A stretch of 64,000 nucleotides of DNA. Source: Verrucomicrobiota bacterium (lineage in GTDB: Bacteria > Verrucomicrobiota > Verrucomicrobiia > Limisphaerales > UBA9464). Shown one piece after another: positions 25,444 through 34,871 of the stretch. The position numbers and the translations under genes were made by a program. The stretch spans positions 62,001 to 126,000 of the forward strand of contig CANGKZ010000001.1 in NCBI GenBank assembly GCA_947454705.1, in the 5' to 3' direction. Below the pieces are notes generated by a model that ran no database searches, was not told the DNA's origin, and saw only the letters and a program-made list of their open reading frames with translations. Each line of letters starts with the position of its first letter. Position 1 is the stretch's first letter.

Positions 25444-26523
25444 ATGAAACGGATCCTCGCGCCGCTCGTTCTGTTCATCACCAGCGCGGCTTTCGCCGGG
25501 ACGCCGATCGAGTTGAAGCCTGATTCGCCGCACCTTCACGTCACCGGTTTGGGTTGGTACTCGGAGGATGCGCCGATTCTTCACCGGCTTCCGCTCCGGT
25601 TGAAGTCCACGGTCACCGATGCCGTGTGGTCCCTCGCGCAGCATCCCTCCGGGGCCCGCATCCGGTTTCGCACGGATTCGACGCACCTGATCCTCGCCGC
25701 AGCGAATCCCGACACTTCCACCATGCACCACATGACCACGGTGGGCCAAAGCGGCTTCGACCTGTACGTGGATGGCGCCTACCGAAACAGCGCGTGGCCG
25801 GACAGCGCCGGGAAGATTCGCAAGGACTGGACGCTCGGCCCGGATCGGCGTCTTCGCGAGGTCACCCTGTACCTGCCGCTCTACAAGGCGGTGACGCTCC
25901 AGGGGATCACACTGGATGCGGATTCCAAAATTGAGGAACCCGCGCCGTATGCGATCCCGAATCCGGTGGTGTTCTACGGGTCATCGATCACCCAGGGCGG
26001 CTGCGCGGAGAATCCCGGCCTGAGCTTCACCGCGATTCTGGGTCGGCGGCTGAACGTGGACTTCATCAACCTCGGCTTCTCCGGCAACGGACTGGGCGAG
26101 CCCGCAGTGGCCACGGCGCTCGCGGAGTTGAGTCCATCGGCCTACGTCCTGGATTACTGGGGCAATCCTTCGCCCGAGATGTATCGCGACACGCTTCCGG
26201 GCTTCGTGGCCACGCTGCGCGCGCGGCACCCCAAGGTGCCAATTTTGATCACCAGCCCGTTCTGGTTTCCCTCCGAGAGCGGATCGCCCGAGGCACACGC
26301 CACCCAGGAGCGGAAGCGTTCCATCACCAGCGACTTCGTGAAGGCGCGGCGCAAGGCCGGGGACCGGCAGATCTTTTTTGTCGATGGCCTGACCATGCTG
26401 TCTCCGACGCAATCGCATGGCCTGGTGGATGGGGTTCATCCGAATTCCCTGGGCTTCCAGTTCTGTGCCGATGGCCTCGAGCCGCACCTGCGCCGGGTGT
26501 TGAAACTGCGGGCGGGGCGCTAG
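25444..26523 (+). CDS. Secreted SGNH hydrolase with N-terminal GxDLY domain
   Basis: 359 residues; signal peptide MKRILAPLVLFITSAAFAG. The N-terminal beta domain carries the GFDLYVDG block near 104, typical of the GxDLY module that precedes SGNH esterase domains. The catalytic domain begins with FYGSSITQGG near 177-186 (nucleophile Ser in the GSS block), then INLGFSGNG, LDYWGNPS and the C-terminal DGVHPNSLG near 328 with the Asp-His pair. It should remove acyl or acetyl groups from a glycan or other extracellular substrate. The Shine-Dalgarno-like GGCCCTCCTTCC region upstream is weak. It lies alone between a repeat and the YadA-like pair. Confidence 0.88.
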   Translation: MKRILAPLVLFITSAAFAGTPIELKPDSPHLHVTGLGWYSEDAPILHRLPLRLKSTVTDAVWSLAQHPSGARIRFRTDSTHLILAAANPDTSTMHHMTTVGQSGFDLYVDGAYRNSAWPDSAGKIRKDWTLGPDRRLREVTLYLPLYKAVTLQGITLDADSKIEEPAPYAIPNPVVFYGSSITQGGCAENPGLSFTAILGRRLNVDFINLGFSGNGLGEPAVATALAELSPSAYVLDYWGNPSPEMYRDTLPGFVATLRARHPKVPILITSPFWFPSESGSPEAHATQERKRSITSDFVKARRKAGDRQIFFVDGLTMLSPTQSHGLVDGVHPNSLGFQFCADGLEPHLRRVLKLRAGR

Positions 26524-26652
26524 CGGATTGGAGTTTTGGGGTCGGTTCCGCATCCAGGGACCGAAAGGAATCATTCAAGCCGCGGGCCCCGGGGTTCGAT
26601 GGGACTAGGGGGTAGCCTCGGCGTTGGGACGCGGGGGCCGCTCCCGCCTGCT

Positions 26653-27549
26653 ATGCCCACGCCCTGCTCATTCTCGCTGCCGATTCACGGTTGGTCGTGC
26701 GGCCTTGTTGTGCTGGCGAGTGGCGGACTTCTCGCAGCGCAGACACCCGCGGTGCCCGGAGGAACAGTTCCGTTCCGAAACACGGCGTACGGCGACAAGG
26801 CGCTCGCCTCCATTGATCTCAGCGGCGATTTCCTCTCCCGCGCCCCGGAGAGCGCGATGAATGTGGCCGTGGGATATGCGGCTTTGATGGCCAATACCAC
26901 CGGCTATCGCAACGTGGCGGTGGGTGCATTCGCGCTCGGGGCCAATGTGTCGGGCCATGGCAATGTGGCCCTTGGCCGAAGTGCGCTCGGATCGAGCGTG
27001 GCCGGCGCGGACAACACTGCCATTGGCGATCAGGCTCTTTTCTCACTCCAAAGCGGCTCGGGAAACATTGCCCTCGGCAGTGGCGTGGGCGCGTGGCTGA
27101 CCAGTGGATCGGACAATTTGTACGTCGGCGCGACCACCGCCTTTCCCGGAGGACGCCAGGTGTCGGAGAGCGGAACGATCCGCATCGGGGACGTCGAGGG
27201 ACGTCACCGCGCCCTGTACCTCGGCGGGGTTCAGGATGCCGGAGTGGCGTCCGTTCTTCCGTTGGCGATGCAACGCGATGGCAAGGTGGTCCGACTCCAC
27301 TCGCTCCCGGAATTGCCAGGAGGAACGCCCGTGGTGGTGGATGATGCCGGGCATCTGGGCCGCGGGGTCGCATCGGGCGGTACATTGTCGCACGTGGCAG
27401 CGGAGCCGGTGTCTGGATCAATTCTTTTACTTCGAAGCGGCTCGCCACCCCCGGCCGGATTCACCCGACTGGGAGTGATGCGATCGGAATACCGGCCCGC
27501 TGGATCTGCACCGAAGGAAATCACGCTGGACCTGTACGTGAAGCCGTAA
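26653..27549 (+). CDS. Secreted YadA-head-like repeat protein, paired with the downstream kinase fusion
   Basis: 298 residues from the ATG at 26653, which opens a signal peptide (GWSCGLVVLASGGLLAAQ). Residues about 43-160 repeat an N-x-A-[IV]-G-x-x-A-L motif with exact 17-residue spacing at 70, 87, 104, 121 and 138 (NVAVGYAAL, NVAVGAFAL, NVALGRSAL, NTAIGDQAL, NIALGSGVG). This resembles the left-handed beta-roll of YadA-type adhesin heads and of some tail-fibre proteins. The C-terminal 120 residues (RHRALYLGGV, VVVDDAGHLGRG, GSILLLRSG, LDLYVKP) recur in the next gene. No membrane anchor is present, so it is probably released or held by a partner. Confidence 0.8.
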   Translation: MPTPCSFSLPIHGWSCGLVVLASGGLLAAQTPAVPGGTVPFRNTAYGDKALASIDLSGDFLSRAPESAMNVAVGYAALMANTTGYRNVAVGAFALGANVSGHGNVALGRSALGSSVAGADNTAIGDQALFSLQSGSGNIALGSGVGAWLTSGSDNLYVGATTAFPGGRQVSESGTIRIGDVEGRHRALYLGGVQDAGVASVLPLAMQRDGKVVRLHSLPELPGGTPVVVDDAGHLGRGVASGGTLSHVAAEPVSGSILLLRSGSPPPAGFTRLGVMRSEYRPAGSAPKEITLDLYVKP

Positions 27550-27589
27550 GCGCCCGAGTCGCTCCGCGCCGGCGCGTTTCTCAATTCCC

Positions 27590-30322
27590 ATGGATTCCAG
27601 CCGATTCAACGCCTCGCCCGGTTCGAGTCGTGGGCTTCGATCCTGGACCCCGCCGTTGGTGGCCGAGTTGCAGTCGCTTTTGCCCCAGTACCGGTTTCTG
27701 GAATTGATCGGACGCGGAGAACGGTCAGCGGTGTATCGCGCGGTTCAAACTGCGAAGGAACGCAATGTCGCCATCAAGGTGATGCCCACGGATTCAGTGA
27801 CCGGAAATGATCCAGGCTTTCTCGAGCGCCTCCGGTTCACGGTGAAGGCCCTCGCGGATCTCTCCCATCCCGGGATCGCCGGCGTGTATGAACAGGGCGA
27901 GGTGGGACGCCTCTTGTATCTGGTCGAGGAACCGGTGGACGGAACAGATCTCGCGCGACACGTGCGCATGCACGGGCGCGTGAGTCAGTCCGAGGCGGTG
28001 GAGATCGCCATCCAGATCTGCGATGCGCTGGAGCGCGCGCATGAACGCGGTGTGGTCCATCGCGATCTTCGCCCCACCAACCTGCTTCGGGATGCTTCCG
28101 GGAGGGTGAAGATCGTCGATTTCGGTCTCGCCCGGGGCTCTTCCGGAAAGGCGATGGCGATGGATGCCGGAGACTACGGAGCCCCGGAGTTGTCGACACC
28201 CGGGGTGGTCGTGGACAGCCGGGCCGACCTCTATTCGCTCGGCGTAGTGCTCCATGAGCTGCTGACCGGAGATGTGCCCCGCAGCCCTTGGACGCCCCCG
28301 AGTGAGGCGGCCGACGTGGACCCGCGCTTCGATCCCATCATCGACCGCGCGCTGCGGCCGAATCCGGCGGAACGCTATCCCACCGCCGCCGAATTCCGTC
28401 GCGACCTGAAGGCCATCGAGCGGCGTCCGCTTGCCGGCGTGCGGCGCAGACCATGGTGGAAACTCCTGGCCATCTTCGGCGGAATCGCGGCGCTCCTCGC
28501 GCTCGTGGTGCTCCTCTGGCGCAGCCGCGGGGATCTTGCGAACGCCGGCACGCGGCTGGTGCCCGAATTTGGTACATCGGCCATCGAAAGCATTGAAGTT
28601 CCCGATGCGGACGCGGCAATCGATCCCAACGAGTCCACCGTGGAGTTCTGGGCCCTCCCAAGCAGCGCGGGATTCGGGTCCTTTTTCTCATTCGGAGGTG
28701 GCAGCGGATCCGGTGCCCTGTCCGCGATGGCGGGAGTGTTGGGCCAGGCGGGCGGGGGGATTCGGTGGGATTTCGGCGGACCGGCATCGGTGGGACGCCT
28801 CAGCGCACCGGGCCTTCCAAGAACGATGGGGAACTGGACTCACCTCGCCTTCGTGGCCAGCCGCGCCCGCAACGACATGCGGCTCTACACCAATGGAGTT
28901 CTGTCCGTCTCAAAGCCCGGGCTCGGCCGATTCGCTGCATCGACGAATCGATCGCTTTGGATCGGCCAGTCGGATGAGGGCTCCATGAAGGGATCGTTGA
29001 CCGAGTTTCGGGTGTGGAATCGGGCGCGTTCTGAAGAGGAGATTCGCAGGGACTATCGACGGGACCTAAAGGGAACCGAACCTGGCCTCGTGCTTTATCT
29101 GCCGCTCAAGGACGGAAGCGGCAGCGTCGCCACTAACCGCGCCGCAGCCACCGGATCCAAATACAATGGGCTGCTCCGCGGCGCTCCGACTTGGACCTCG
29201 AAACCCGAACCCGGTCGCGCGCGACGAGGCGATCGTGTGGGCTCAGTGGAAAACGGCAAGACCAACACGACTGCCTCCAGCGTTGAGGACCGGGAATCCA
29301 GTCGAGCCGAATCCCGGGACGGTGAGAGAGCTTCGCGTCCGTCGGCTGCGAACTCCAAAGCGGCGGCAGATCGCGATCCGGTAATTCTCCGACCGCGTGA
29401 GCCTGCGGTTCCACGCATCGACCTCGTGGGCGCAGCCACCAACCGGGTTCGTGGTGCCGCAACCCGCGGAGGCGGCTCAGCCACCAACGCTTCGCGCGCC
29501 CGTGCCCAAGGCTCCGGAGACACCGTTATTGGAGAGCACGTCCTTCAACTCGCGGGCCCCGCAGGCGCGAGCAACGCCATCGCCCGAGGTCGCTCCAACA
29601 CCTTCAATGTCACGATCGGTCCCGAGGCGCGTGAAACGAGCGGAACGAATCAGGTCGCGGTGGGAGCCGATGCGCTTCAACGAAGCCGTGTCGGGAACGG
29701 AACGGTCGCCGTCGGATCGGAGGCCCTGACCCAGGCCCGCGAATCCTCGGGGAACACCGCCGTGGGTTCGAAGGCGCTGGCCGCAATGCAGCGGGGATCC
29801 GGGAATCTCAGCGTGGGTGCGAAATCGGGCGAGGGCCTGCGCGAGGGGAACGACAACTTGCACCTCGGGGCGACCGGAATGTCGCTCGGGGATCTCGCGG
29901 TGGAAGATCGCCGCATCCGCCTCGGTGAGCTCGGAGGACGCCATCGCGCGTTGTTCCTGGGAGGCGTCCCTGCCGTGGAGGCCGCCAGACTCGACCGCAG
30001 CGCCGATCCCCTGCTCCTCGGAATTCGCGAAGATCGCCAGGTCGTCCGCATTCGCGACTGGGGCAGCCCCAAATCGGGAGTACCACTTTTGATCGACGAC
30101 TCCGGGCACCTCGGCCGCGGGCCAAGGCCTGCCCGGGCAGCGGACTCCACCGCTGAGGGCTTCACCTATCCCCCCGGTGCGTACGCGCTGCTTCTCGAAG
30201 GTTCCGCCCCGCCGCTGGGATACCGACGGCTCGGCGTGGTGGAGCCGGATCGGCTCGGGGCGTTTACGCCTGCAAACTCCAAGGCCCCGCCACTTCGATT
30301 CGAACTCTTCGTGAAGGAGTGA
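27590..30322 (+). CDS. Membrane Ser/Thr protein kinase fused to LamG-like and YadA-head-like domains
   Basis: 910 residues. The kinase domain (about 34-280) is complete: Gly loop GRGERSAV (41-48), K63 in VAIKV, H157-R158-D159 with N164 in HRDLRPTN (Arg where most kinases have Lys), D177 in DFGLA, APE at 198-200 and DLYSLGVVLHELLTG. One membrane segment is at about 291-309. Outside it lie a LamG/concanavalin-like domain (about 345-505; WTHLAFVASR, RLYTNGVL, TEFRVWNRARSEEEI), a charged linker (530-660), and head repeats with 17-residue spacing at G692, G709, G726 and G743. The C-terminal module (RHRALFLGGVP, LLIDDSGHLGRG) matches the upstream gene. An outside ligand sensed by the repeats may set kinase activity (inference). 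Confidence 0.88.
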   Translation: MDSSRFNASPGSSRGLRSWTPPLVAELQSLLPQYRFLELIGRGERSAVYRAVQTAKERNVAIKVMPTDSVTGNDPGFLERLRFTVKALADLSHPGIAGVYEQGEVGRLLYLVEEPVDGTDLARHVRMHGRVSQSEAVEIAIQICDALERAHERGVVHRDLRPTNLLRDASGRVKIVDFGLARGSSGKAMAMDAGDYGAPELSTPGVVVDSRADLYSLGVVLHELLTGDVPRSPWTPPSEAADVDPRFDPIIDRALRPNPAERYPTAAEFRRDLKAIERRPLAGVRRRPWWKLLAIFGGIAALLALVVLLWRSRGDLANAGTRLVPEFGTSAIESIEVPDADAAIDPNESTVEFWALPSSAGFGSFFSFGGGSGSGALSAMAGVLGQAGGGIRWDFGGPASVGRLSAPGLPRTMGNWTHLAFVASRARNDMRLYTNGVLSVSKPGLGRFAASTNRSLWIGQSDEGSMKGSLTEFRVWNRARSEEEIRRDYRRDLKGTEPGLVLYLPLKDGSGSVATNRAAATGSKYNGLLRGAPTWTSKPEPGRARRGDRVGSVENGKTNTTASSVEDRESSRAESRDGERASRPSAANSKAAADRDPVILRPREPAVPRIDLVGAATNRVRGAATRGGGSATNASRARAQGSGDTVIGEHVLQLAGPAGASNAIARGRSNTFNVTIGPEARETSGTNQVAVGADALQRSRVGNGTVAVGSEALTQARESSGNTAVGSKALAAMQRGSGNLSVGAKSGEGLREGNDNLHLGATGMSLGDLAVEDRRIRLGELGGRHRALFLGGVPAVEAARLDRSADPLLLGIREDRQVVRIRDWGSPKSGVPLLIDDSGHLGRGPRPARAADSTAEGFTYPPGAYALLLEGSAPPLGYRRLGVVEPDRLGAFTPANSKAPPLRFELFVKE

Positions 30323-30341
30323 GGGCGATCCGCCGCGGGGA

Positions 30342-31526
30342 CTACGGGGAGCGGGGCTCCATCGGGGCCGGTGGGGTGGCCGGAAAGAACGCCTGCTGGA
30401 TCTTGCGCGCGAAGCGGATTCCCAACTGCTGAACGCCGGCTTCGTTGAAGTGATCGCCATCCACGCGGCGGTACTCGGGCCCGAGATCATCGGTCTGCGG
30501 ACCGTCGTAAGTGAACGGCACCGTCTCCAGCACGTGCTGCGCACCGCGATCGATCCGCTCCTTGCGTCGCTGCATTTCGGTGGGGCCAATCTTTTCCAGA
30601 ATCCCGGGATCGAACGCATCAAATCCGATCACCCATGGCAGTTTGGGATATCCGGAGTCGATCCGACTGCGGGCGATGAGCCGTTTGAAGTTGTCGTAAA
30701 ACACCTCGGCGCTCGGGCCCTGATTGAGATCATTCTCATTTCCGAACCACACGATCGCGCGCAAGCCGGTGTACGGAGTCCAGTGCTGCAGCGTGGCGCG
30801 GCAAGCCACATAGGAGGAATCCCCGTTCTTGGGATCCTCCGCCACCTTGCGCCAGCGCTCGACCGTCGTTCCGCCAATGCCGGTGGAGATGATCAAAACT
30901 GGAACATGCAGCTGGCGCACCAGCACATCGCCCACCGCGGTCCAGGGCGAGGCCCGGTGCGCATCGGCTGGCCGCAACGGATCGTCGGCATGGCGGAACC
31001 CAAGCCGTGCGGGCGGCGTGTTGGTCCAGTCGATGCACGTGGCCACGCGGTCCTCCTCGGATCGACCCGGACGGATTCCCTGGAAATTGGAACAAAAGGA
31101 ATGTCCCGCCGCGACGAACACCTCGCCCACGCCGACCTTGGAAATGGTGCTCTCGCCGATCACCGAGCCCGACGCATCGAGGGCCCGGACGGTGAGCGTG
31201 TACCAGCCGCCAGCGGCGACTTCGAGCGAGCCCTTGAACTCGCGGGAATTCGGTTTGGCGATCACGACAAAACCGGAGGACTTGCCATCGACGCCCTCGC
31301 GATACGCCGCGATGAGCGAGACGCGGGCCTCGATCTGCGCGGCCGGTTTGTCGAACGAACCCGCGATCGGAACGCGCGCCGTGTTGGCGGCGGAGCGTTG
31401 AAACACGGCGTAGGACATCGGCGACGTGAGGTTCAACGCATCGGCCGCGGCGAGTCCGCAGCAGGCGACGCCGGCGAACGCAACCAGCGCCAGCAGATGA
31501 CGCAAACGGGAAAAAGAATGGCTCAT
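30342..31526 (-). CDS. Secreted SGNH/sialate-O-acetylesterase-like protein with modified motifs
   Basis: 394 residues from the ATG at 31526 (MSHSFSRLRHLLALVAFAGV), which opens a signal peptide; longer in-frame forms run through the divergent promoter. Residues about 30-130 form a beta-sandwich leader. The catalytic-like part has VFVAAGHSFCSN in the place of the usual GQSN block, STGIGGTTVERW, WFGNENDLNQG where sialate-O-acetylesterases have W-x-QGE, and DGDHFNEAG with the Asp-His pair near the end. The family removes O-acetyl groups from sugars. The changed second motif makes the substrate, or even activity, uncertain. It is convergent with the kinase gene and divergent from another SGNH gene. 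Confidence 0.78.
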   Translation of the reverse strand: MSHSFSRLRHLLALVAFAGVACCGLAAADALNLTSPMSYAVFQRSAANTARVPIAGSFDKPAAQIEARVSLIAAYREGVDGKSSGFVVIAKPNSREFKGSLEVAAGGWYTLTVRALDASGSVIGESTISKVGVGEVFVAAGHSFCSNFQGIRPGRSEEDRVATCIDWTNTPPARLGFRHADDPLRPADAHRASPWTAVGDVLVRQLHVPVLIISTGIGGTTVERWRKVAEDPKNGDSSYVACRATLQHWTPYTGLRAIVWFGNENDLNQGPSAEVFYDNFKRLIARSRIDSGYPKLPWVIGFDAFDPGILEKIGPTEMQRRKERIDRGAQHVLETVPFTYDGPQTDDLGPEYRRVDGDHFNEAGVQQLGIRFARKIQQAFFPATPPAPMEPRSP

Positions 31527-31695
31527 GGGTTTGGGTGCCGCGAACTCCGGCGCACCGAAAATGGACGAACCCGCAGGCACGGGTCGATCCCCCATTCGGG
31601 AAAACGCCGACATTTCGAAGCCATCCCATCGCGTGGAGATAGAATCCTTTACCCCAGCGGATGGATTCGATCCTCTCGGGCACTTCTCCTTCGAC

Positions 31696-32538
31696 ATGAA
31701 ACCGCCAATTCCAAGGCCTGTTCCCGCTGTGGTCGGACTGACTCTCACGCTGGCGTTGACGCTGCTTGGGGGCCTGGTGGGTTCGGGCGCGCGTGCGGAC
31801 GCGTCCCCGCGGGAGCGTGCAGATCCGAATTCCCGGATCGCCCACACCCAGCTTGTCGAGAAGGCGCGGCAGGGCGGGATCGACCTCTATTTTCTCGGCG
31901 ATTCCATCACCCGCCGATGGGGCACCAAGGATCCGCAATACCGCGACTTTCTCGCCAACTGGCGCACCAATTTCTTCGGATGGAATGCGGGCAATTTCGG
32001 CTGGGGAGGCGACACCGTTCAGAACGTGTTGTGGCGCATTCGCGAGGGCGAACTGGATGGGGTTCATCCCAAGGTCATCGTGGTGCTCGCTGGCACCAAC
32101 AACCTGGGTGGAGCGGATGCGACGGAGCGCGCGGAGGAACTCGTGGAGGACGTGACGGGGGGAATTCGCGCGATTCTCAGAACGATCCTTGAGAAGGCGC
32201 CCGGGGCGACGGTAATCCTGACCGGCGTATTTCCACGCAACGATGGCCGGCGCGGAACCCGGCTGATTCCGTTGATCCGAACGATCAACCAACGACTGGC
32301 AACGATGACCGATGGAAAGAAGGTCCGGTTCGTGGATCTATCGGATCGCCTGGCCGACCGGGAAGGCAGGCTGGTGGACGGTACGACGGTCGATGGCCTG
32401 CATCTGTCGGTGACCGGGTACCAGATTTGGGCAGACGCCTTGAAGCCACACCTGATCGAGCTGCTGGGTCCACGGTCTGCGAGGGATCACGCACCTCCGC
32501 CCACGGGCGATCCCGGCGTGCGCAACGGAGCCCAGTGA
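31696..32538 (+). CDS. Secreted GDSL/SGNH hydrolase
   Basis: 280 residues from the ATG at 31696 (MKPPIPRPVPAVVGLTLTL), chosen because it opens the signal peptide; an in-frame start at 31525 would cover the promoter region of the divergent gene. SGNH blocks are intact: FLGDSITRRWG (block I, Ser), NFGWGGDTVQN (block II, Gly), VVLAGTNNLGG (block III, Asn) and DGLHLSVTGY (block V, Asp-His). This pattern is that of platelet-activating-factor acetylhydrolase-like and acetylxylan-esterase-like members. It should deacylate an extracellular substrate. It is convergent with the GH43 gene, with only five bases between their ends. Confidence 0.9.
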   Translation: MKPPIPRPVPAVVGLTLTLALTLLGGLVGSGARADASPRERADPNSRIAHTQLVEKARQGGIDLYFLGDSITRRWGTKDPQYRDFLANWRTNFFGWNAGNFGWGGDTVQNVLWRIREGELDGVHPKVIVVLAGTNNLGGADATERAEELVEDVTGGIRAILRTILEKAPGATVILTGVFPRNDGRRGTRLIPLIRTINQRLATMTDGKKVRFVDLSDRLADREGRLVDGTTVDGLHLSVTGYQIWADALKPHLIELLGPRSARDHAPPPTGDPGVRNGAQ

Positions 32539-32543
32539 TCCCG

Positions 32544-33515
32544 CTACTTCCCGGTCATCTGAATCGGTTGGATCAAACCGTTGGCATCGTACTCCACGCG
32601 GTCGATGCAAACCTGCCGTGAACCCTTGTACGGGCCATCGCCGGTTTGATCCTGCCACCGGTGGTACACAATGAGCCACCTGCGGTTCCCGGGTGCCTGA
32701 ACGAACGAATGGTGACCGGGACCCTTTCGGGTTTCATCACTGGTGAGGATCGCGCCGTGGTAGGTCCAGGGTCCGACGGGACCGGGCGCAGTCGCGTAAT
32801 GAACGGAGTACGACGACCGCTGCCAGCCCCCGTGACTGTAGGAGAGGTAGTATCTTCCCTGGTACTCGTGCATGAAGGCCCCCTCGGTGAAGTTCTTCGG
32901 CGTCTCCACCGGGATCTCGTGATCGAGGCTCACGAGGTCGGGCTTCAACTCAAACACCCGCAGCTTCGCCCCGGCACTGCCACCCGCGTAGAGGAAGCTT
33001 TTTCCGGACTTCGGATCGGTGAAGACCATCGGATCGATGGCCTCGAACCGTTCGTCTCCGGTCAGCAGAGGCTTGCCCGAGTCCACAAACGGACCTCCGG
33101 GCTGGGTGCCGACGGCGACGCCAATACGGGACGGGGTCGGATGCTGCGGCCCCACGGAGTAGTACAGATAGAACTTCCCGTTCCCGCGCAGCACCGAAGG
33201 AGCCCAGGCGTAATGACGCTTTTGCCCGTCGTCTCCAATCCAGTTCACCTGGTCAAAATCCAGCACCGGTCCGTGACGTTCCCATCGGCCGGTATCAACG
33301 TTGGTACTGGAGAACGCAAAGAAACGCTGGCGGCCTGGTTCATCGCTCCAGGTGGGGTAGATCCATAAGGTGTTGCCGACGACCATGGCGTGGGGATCGG
33401 CGCCGGGGAGGATGGGGTTCGGAAATCCAGCCGGCTCGGCGGCCTCCGACCGAAACGCGAGGAGCGCGAACAAGGCCAGTGCTTGAATCCGAACTGAAAT
33501 GCGGGAGAGGTTCAT
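32544..33515 (-). CDS. Glycoside hydrolase family 43-type enzyme
   Basis: 323 residues from the ATG at 33515 ([20 protein letters not shown]), which gives a signal peptide ending near residue 26; an ATG 33 bases upstream is less likely. The five-bladed propeller has the three family acids in place: D40 in LPGADPHAM (base), D161 in EAIDPMVF (pKa-setting Asp) and E211 in [10 protein letters not shown] (acid), with [21 protein letters not shown]43 enzymes remove arabinose, xylose or galactose from plant and algal polysaccharides. Without a second domain or known neighbours the sugar cannot be fixed. It is divergent from the enolase-superfamily gene, with a 214-bp gap between them. Confidence 0.92.
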   Translation of the reverse strand: MNLSRISVRIQALALFALLAFRSEAAEPAGFPNPILPGADPHAMVVGNTLWIYPTWSDEPGRQRFFAFSSTNVDTGRWERHGPVLDFDQVNWIGDDGQKRHYAWAPSVLRGNGKFYLYYSVGPQHPTPSRIGVAVGTQPGGPFVDSGKPLLTGDERFEAIDPMVFTDPKSGKSFLYAGGSAGAKLRVFELKPDLVSLDHEIPVETPKNFTEGAFMHEYQGRYYLSYSHGGWQRSSYSVHYATAPGPVGPWTYHGAILTSDETRKGPGHHSFVQAPGNRRWLIVYHRWQDQTGDGPYKGSRQVCIDRVEYDANGLIQPIQMTGK

Positions 33516-33729
33516 CGACCGGCAAGATGTGAATCCATTCCTCGGCAAACGCCACTCTTTGTCGGAATTCGTGGGAGGCGACCGGCCCCGGGAGTGGGAA
33601 CCCGACGGGCGATGGCGCGCGAACCGGTCGTTTTATTGTAAAGGTGCAAGGACTGCATCGACTTCGGCTCGTGCGCTGCCGATCCTCCCACGAGCTCCGA
33701 GCCCGACGACGTCCCAAATCCTGCATCCC

Positions 33730-34833
33730 ATGAAAATCACGCGGATCTTTGCCCATCGAGTCGATCTCCCCCTGCATGAAACCACCTACAAATGGTCGGG
33801 CGGGAAATCGGTAACCGTGTTCGACAGCACCATCGTGGGCGTGGAGACGGACACCGGCCTCATCGGCTACGGTGAGGTGTGTCCGCTCGGACCGTTCTAC
33901 CTGCCGGCGTATGCGGAGGGCGTTCGCGCCGGTTTGCGCGAGCTCGGGCCGCATCTCATTGGCGAGGATCCCCGGGAATTGGCCCGGTTGAATCATCGCA
34001 TGGACGCCGTGTTGAAGGGGCATCCGTATGTGAAGTCGGGCGTGGACATCGCGTGCTGGGACATCCTCGGCCAGGCCACCGGCCTGCCGGTCTGCACGCT
34101 GATGGGTGGTCGCTACGGCGAATCCGTCCGGCTCTACCGCGCGATTTCGCAGGAGGATCCCGAGATCATGGCCGCAAAGGTCGCGGGCTATCGCGCCGAG
34201 GGATACACTCGGTTCCAATTGAAGGTGGGCGGAGATCCCGATGTGGACATCGCACGCATCCGCGCCGTGCGGGGAATTTTGAAGCCGACCGACCGTCTGG
34301 TGGCCGATGCCAACACCGGCTGGACCCAGCACGAGGCGGTTCGCGTTGTCCGCGCGGTGCGCGATCTCGACGTTTACATCGAGCAACCCTGCCTCACCTA
34401 CGAGGAGTGCCTCGCGGTGCGACGTCAGACGGATCATCCCTTCGTGCTCGATGAGAATATCGACGGCCTCGACGTGCTCCTCCGGGCCCGGGCGGATCTG
34501 GCCATGGACGTGGTGAACCTGAAGATCAGCAAGCTCGGCGGCCTCACCCGCACCAAGCAGGTGCGCGACCTCTGCGTGAGCATGGGCATCGCAATGACGC
34601 TGGAAGACAGCTGGGGCGGCGACATCACCACGGCGGCGATTGCTCACCTGGCCCACAGCACGCCGGAGCCGCTCCGCTTCACCAGCACCGACTTCAACAG
34701 CTACGTCACCGTCAGCACCGCGGAGGGCGCACCCCAGCGGGTGAATGGATACATGGAGGCGAGTACCAATCCTGGTCTCGGCATTCGTCCGCGACTCGAT
34801 GTTCTCGGGAAGCGGTTGGTGGACGTTTCGTAG
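33730..34833 (+). CDS. Enolase-superfamily (mandelate racemase/muconate lactonising type) enzyme
   Basis: 367 residues, no signal peptide, so cytoplasmic. The N-terminal cap (1-130; [16 protein letters not shown]-like [11 protein letters not shown]) precedes a TIM barrel. Metal ligands are D193 (VADANTG), E218 (YIEQPC) and D241 (VLDEN); the acid-base Lys candidates are K165 (FQLKVGG) and K265 (NLKISKLGG). The first Lys of the usual KxK pair is Gln here (Q163). The block LEDSWGGDI is near 291. The sequence looks most like the proline-betaine epimerase / cis-3-hydroxyproline dehydratase branch (recalled, not searched), so hydroxyproline or a sugar acid are both possible. It starts the operon with the cytochrome c gene (38-bp gap). 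Confidence 0.88.
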   Translation: MKITRIFAHRVDLPLHETTYKWSGGKSVTVFDSTIVGVETDTGLIGYGEVCPLGPFYLPAYAEGVRAGLRELGPHLIGEDPRELARLNHRMDAVLKGHPYVKSGVDIACWDILGQATGLPVCTLMGGRYGESVRLYRAISQEDPEIMAAKVAGYRAEGYTRFQLKVGGDPDVDIARIRAVRGILKPTDRLVADANTGWTQHEAVRVVRAVRDLDVYIEQPCLTYEECLAVRRQTDHPFVLDENIDGLDVLLRARADLAMDVVNLKISKLGGLTRTKQVRDLCVSMGIAMTLEDSWGGDITTAAIAHLAHSTPEPLRFTSTDFNSYVTVSTAEGAPQRVNGYMEASTNPGLGIRPRLDVLGKRLVDVS

Positions 34834-34871
34834 GAATCACAAGTTCACCGCCAACCCCCACAGAACGCCGC

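Noticed and set aside
31525-31695. Upstream start for the SGNH gene at 31696
   Set aside because: It would cover the divergent promoter region and place the signal peptide inside the protein.
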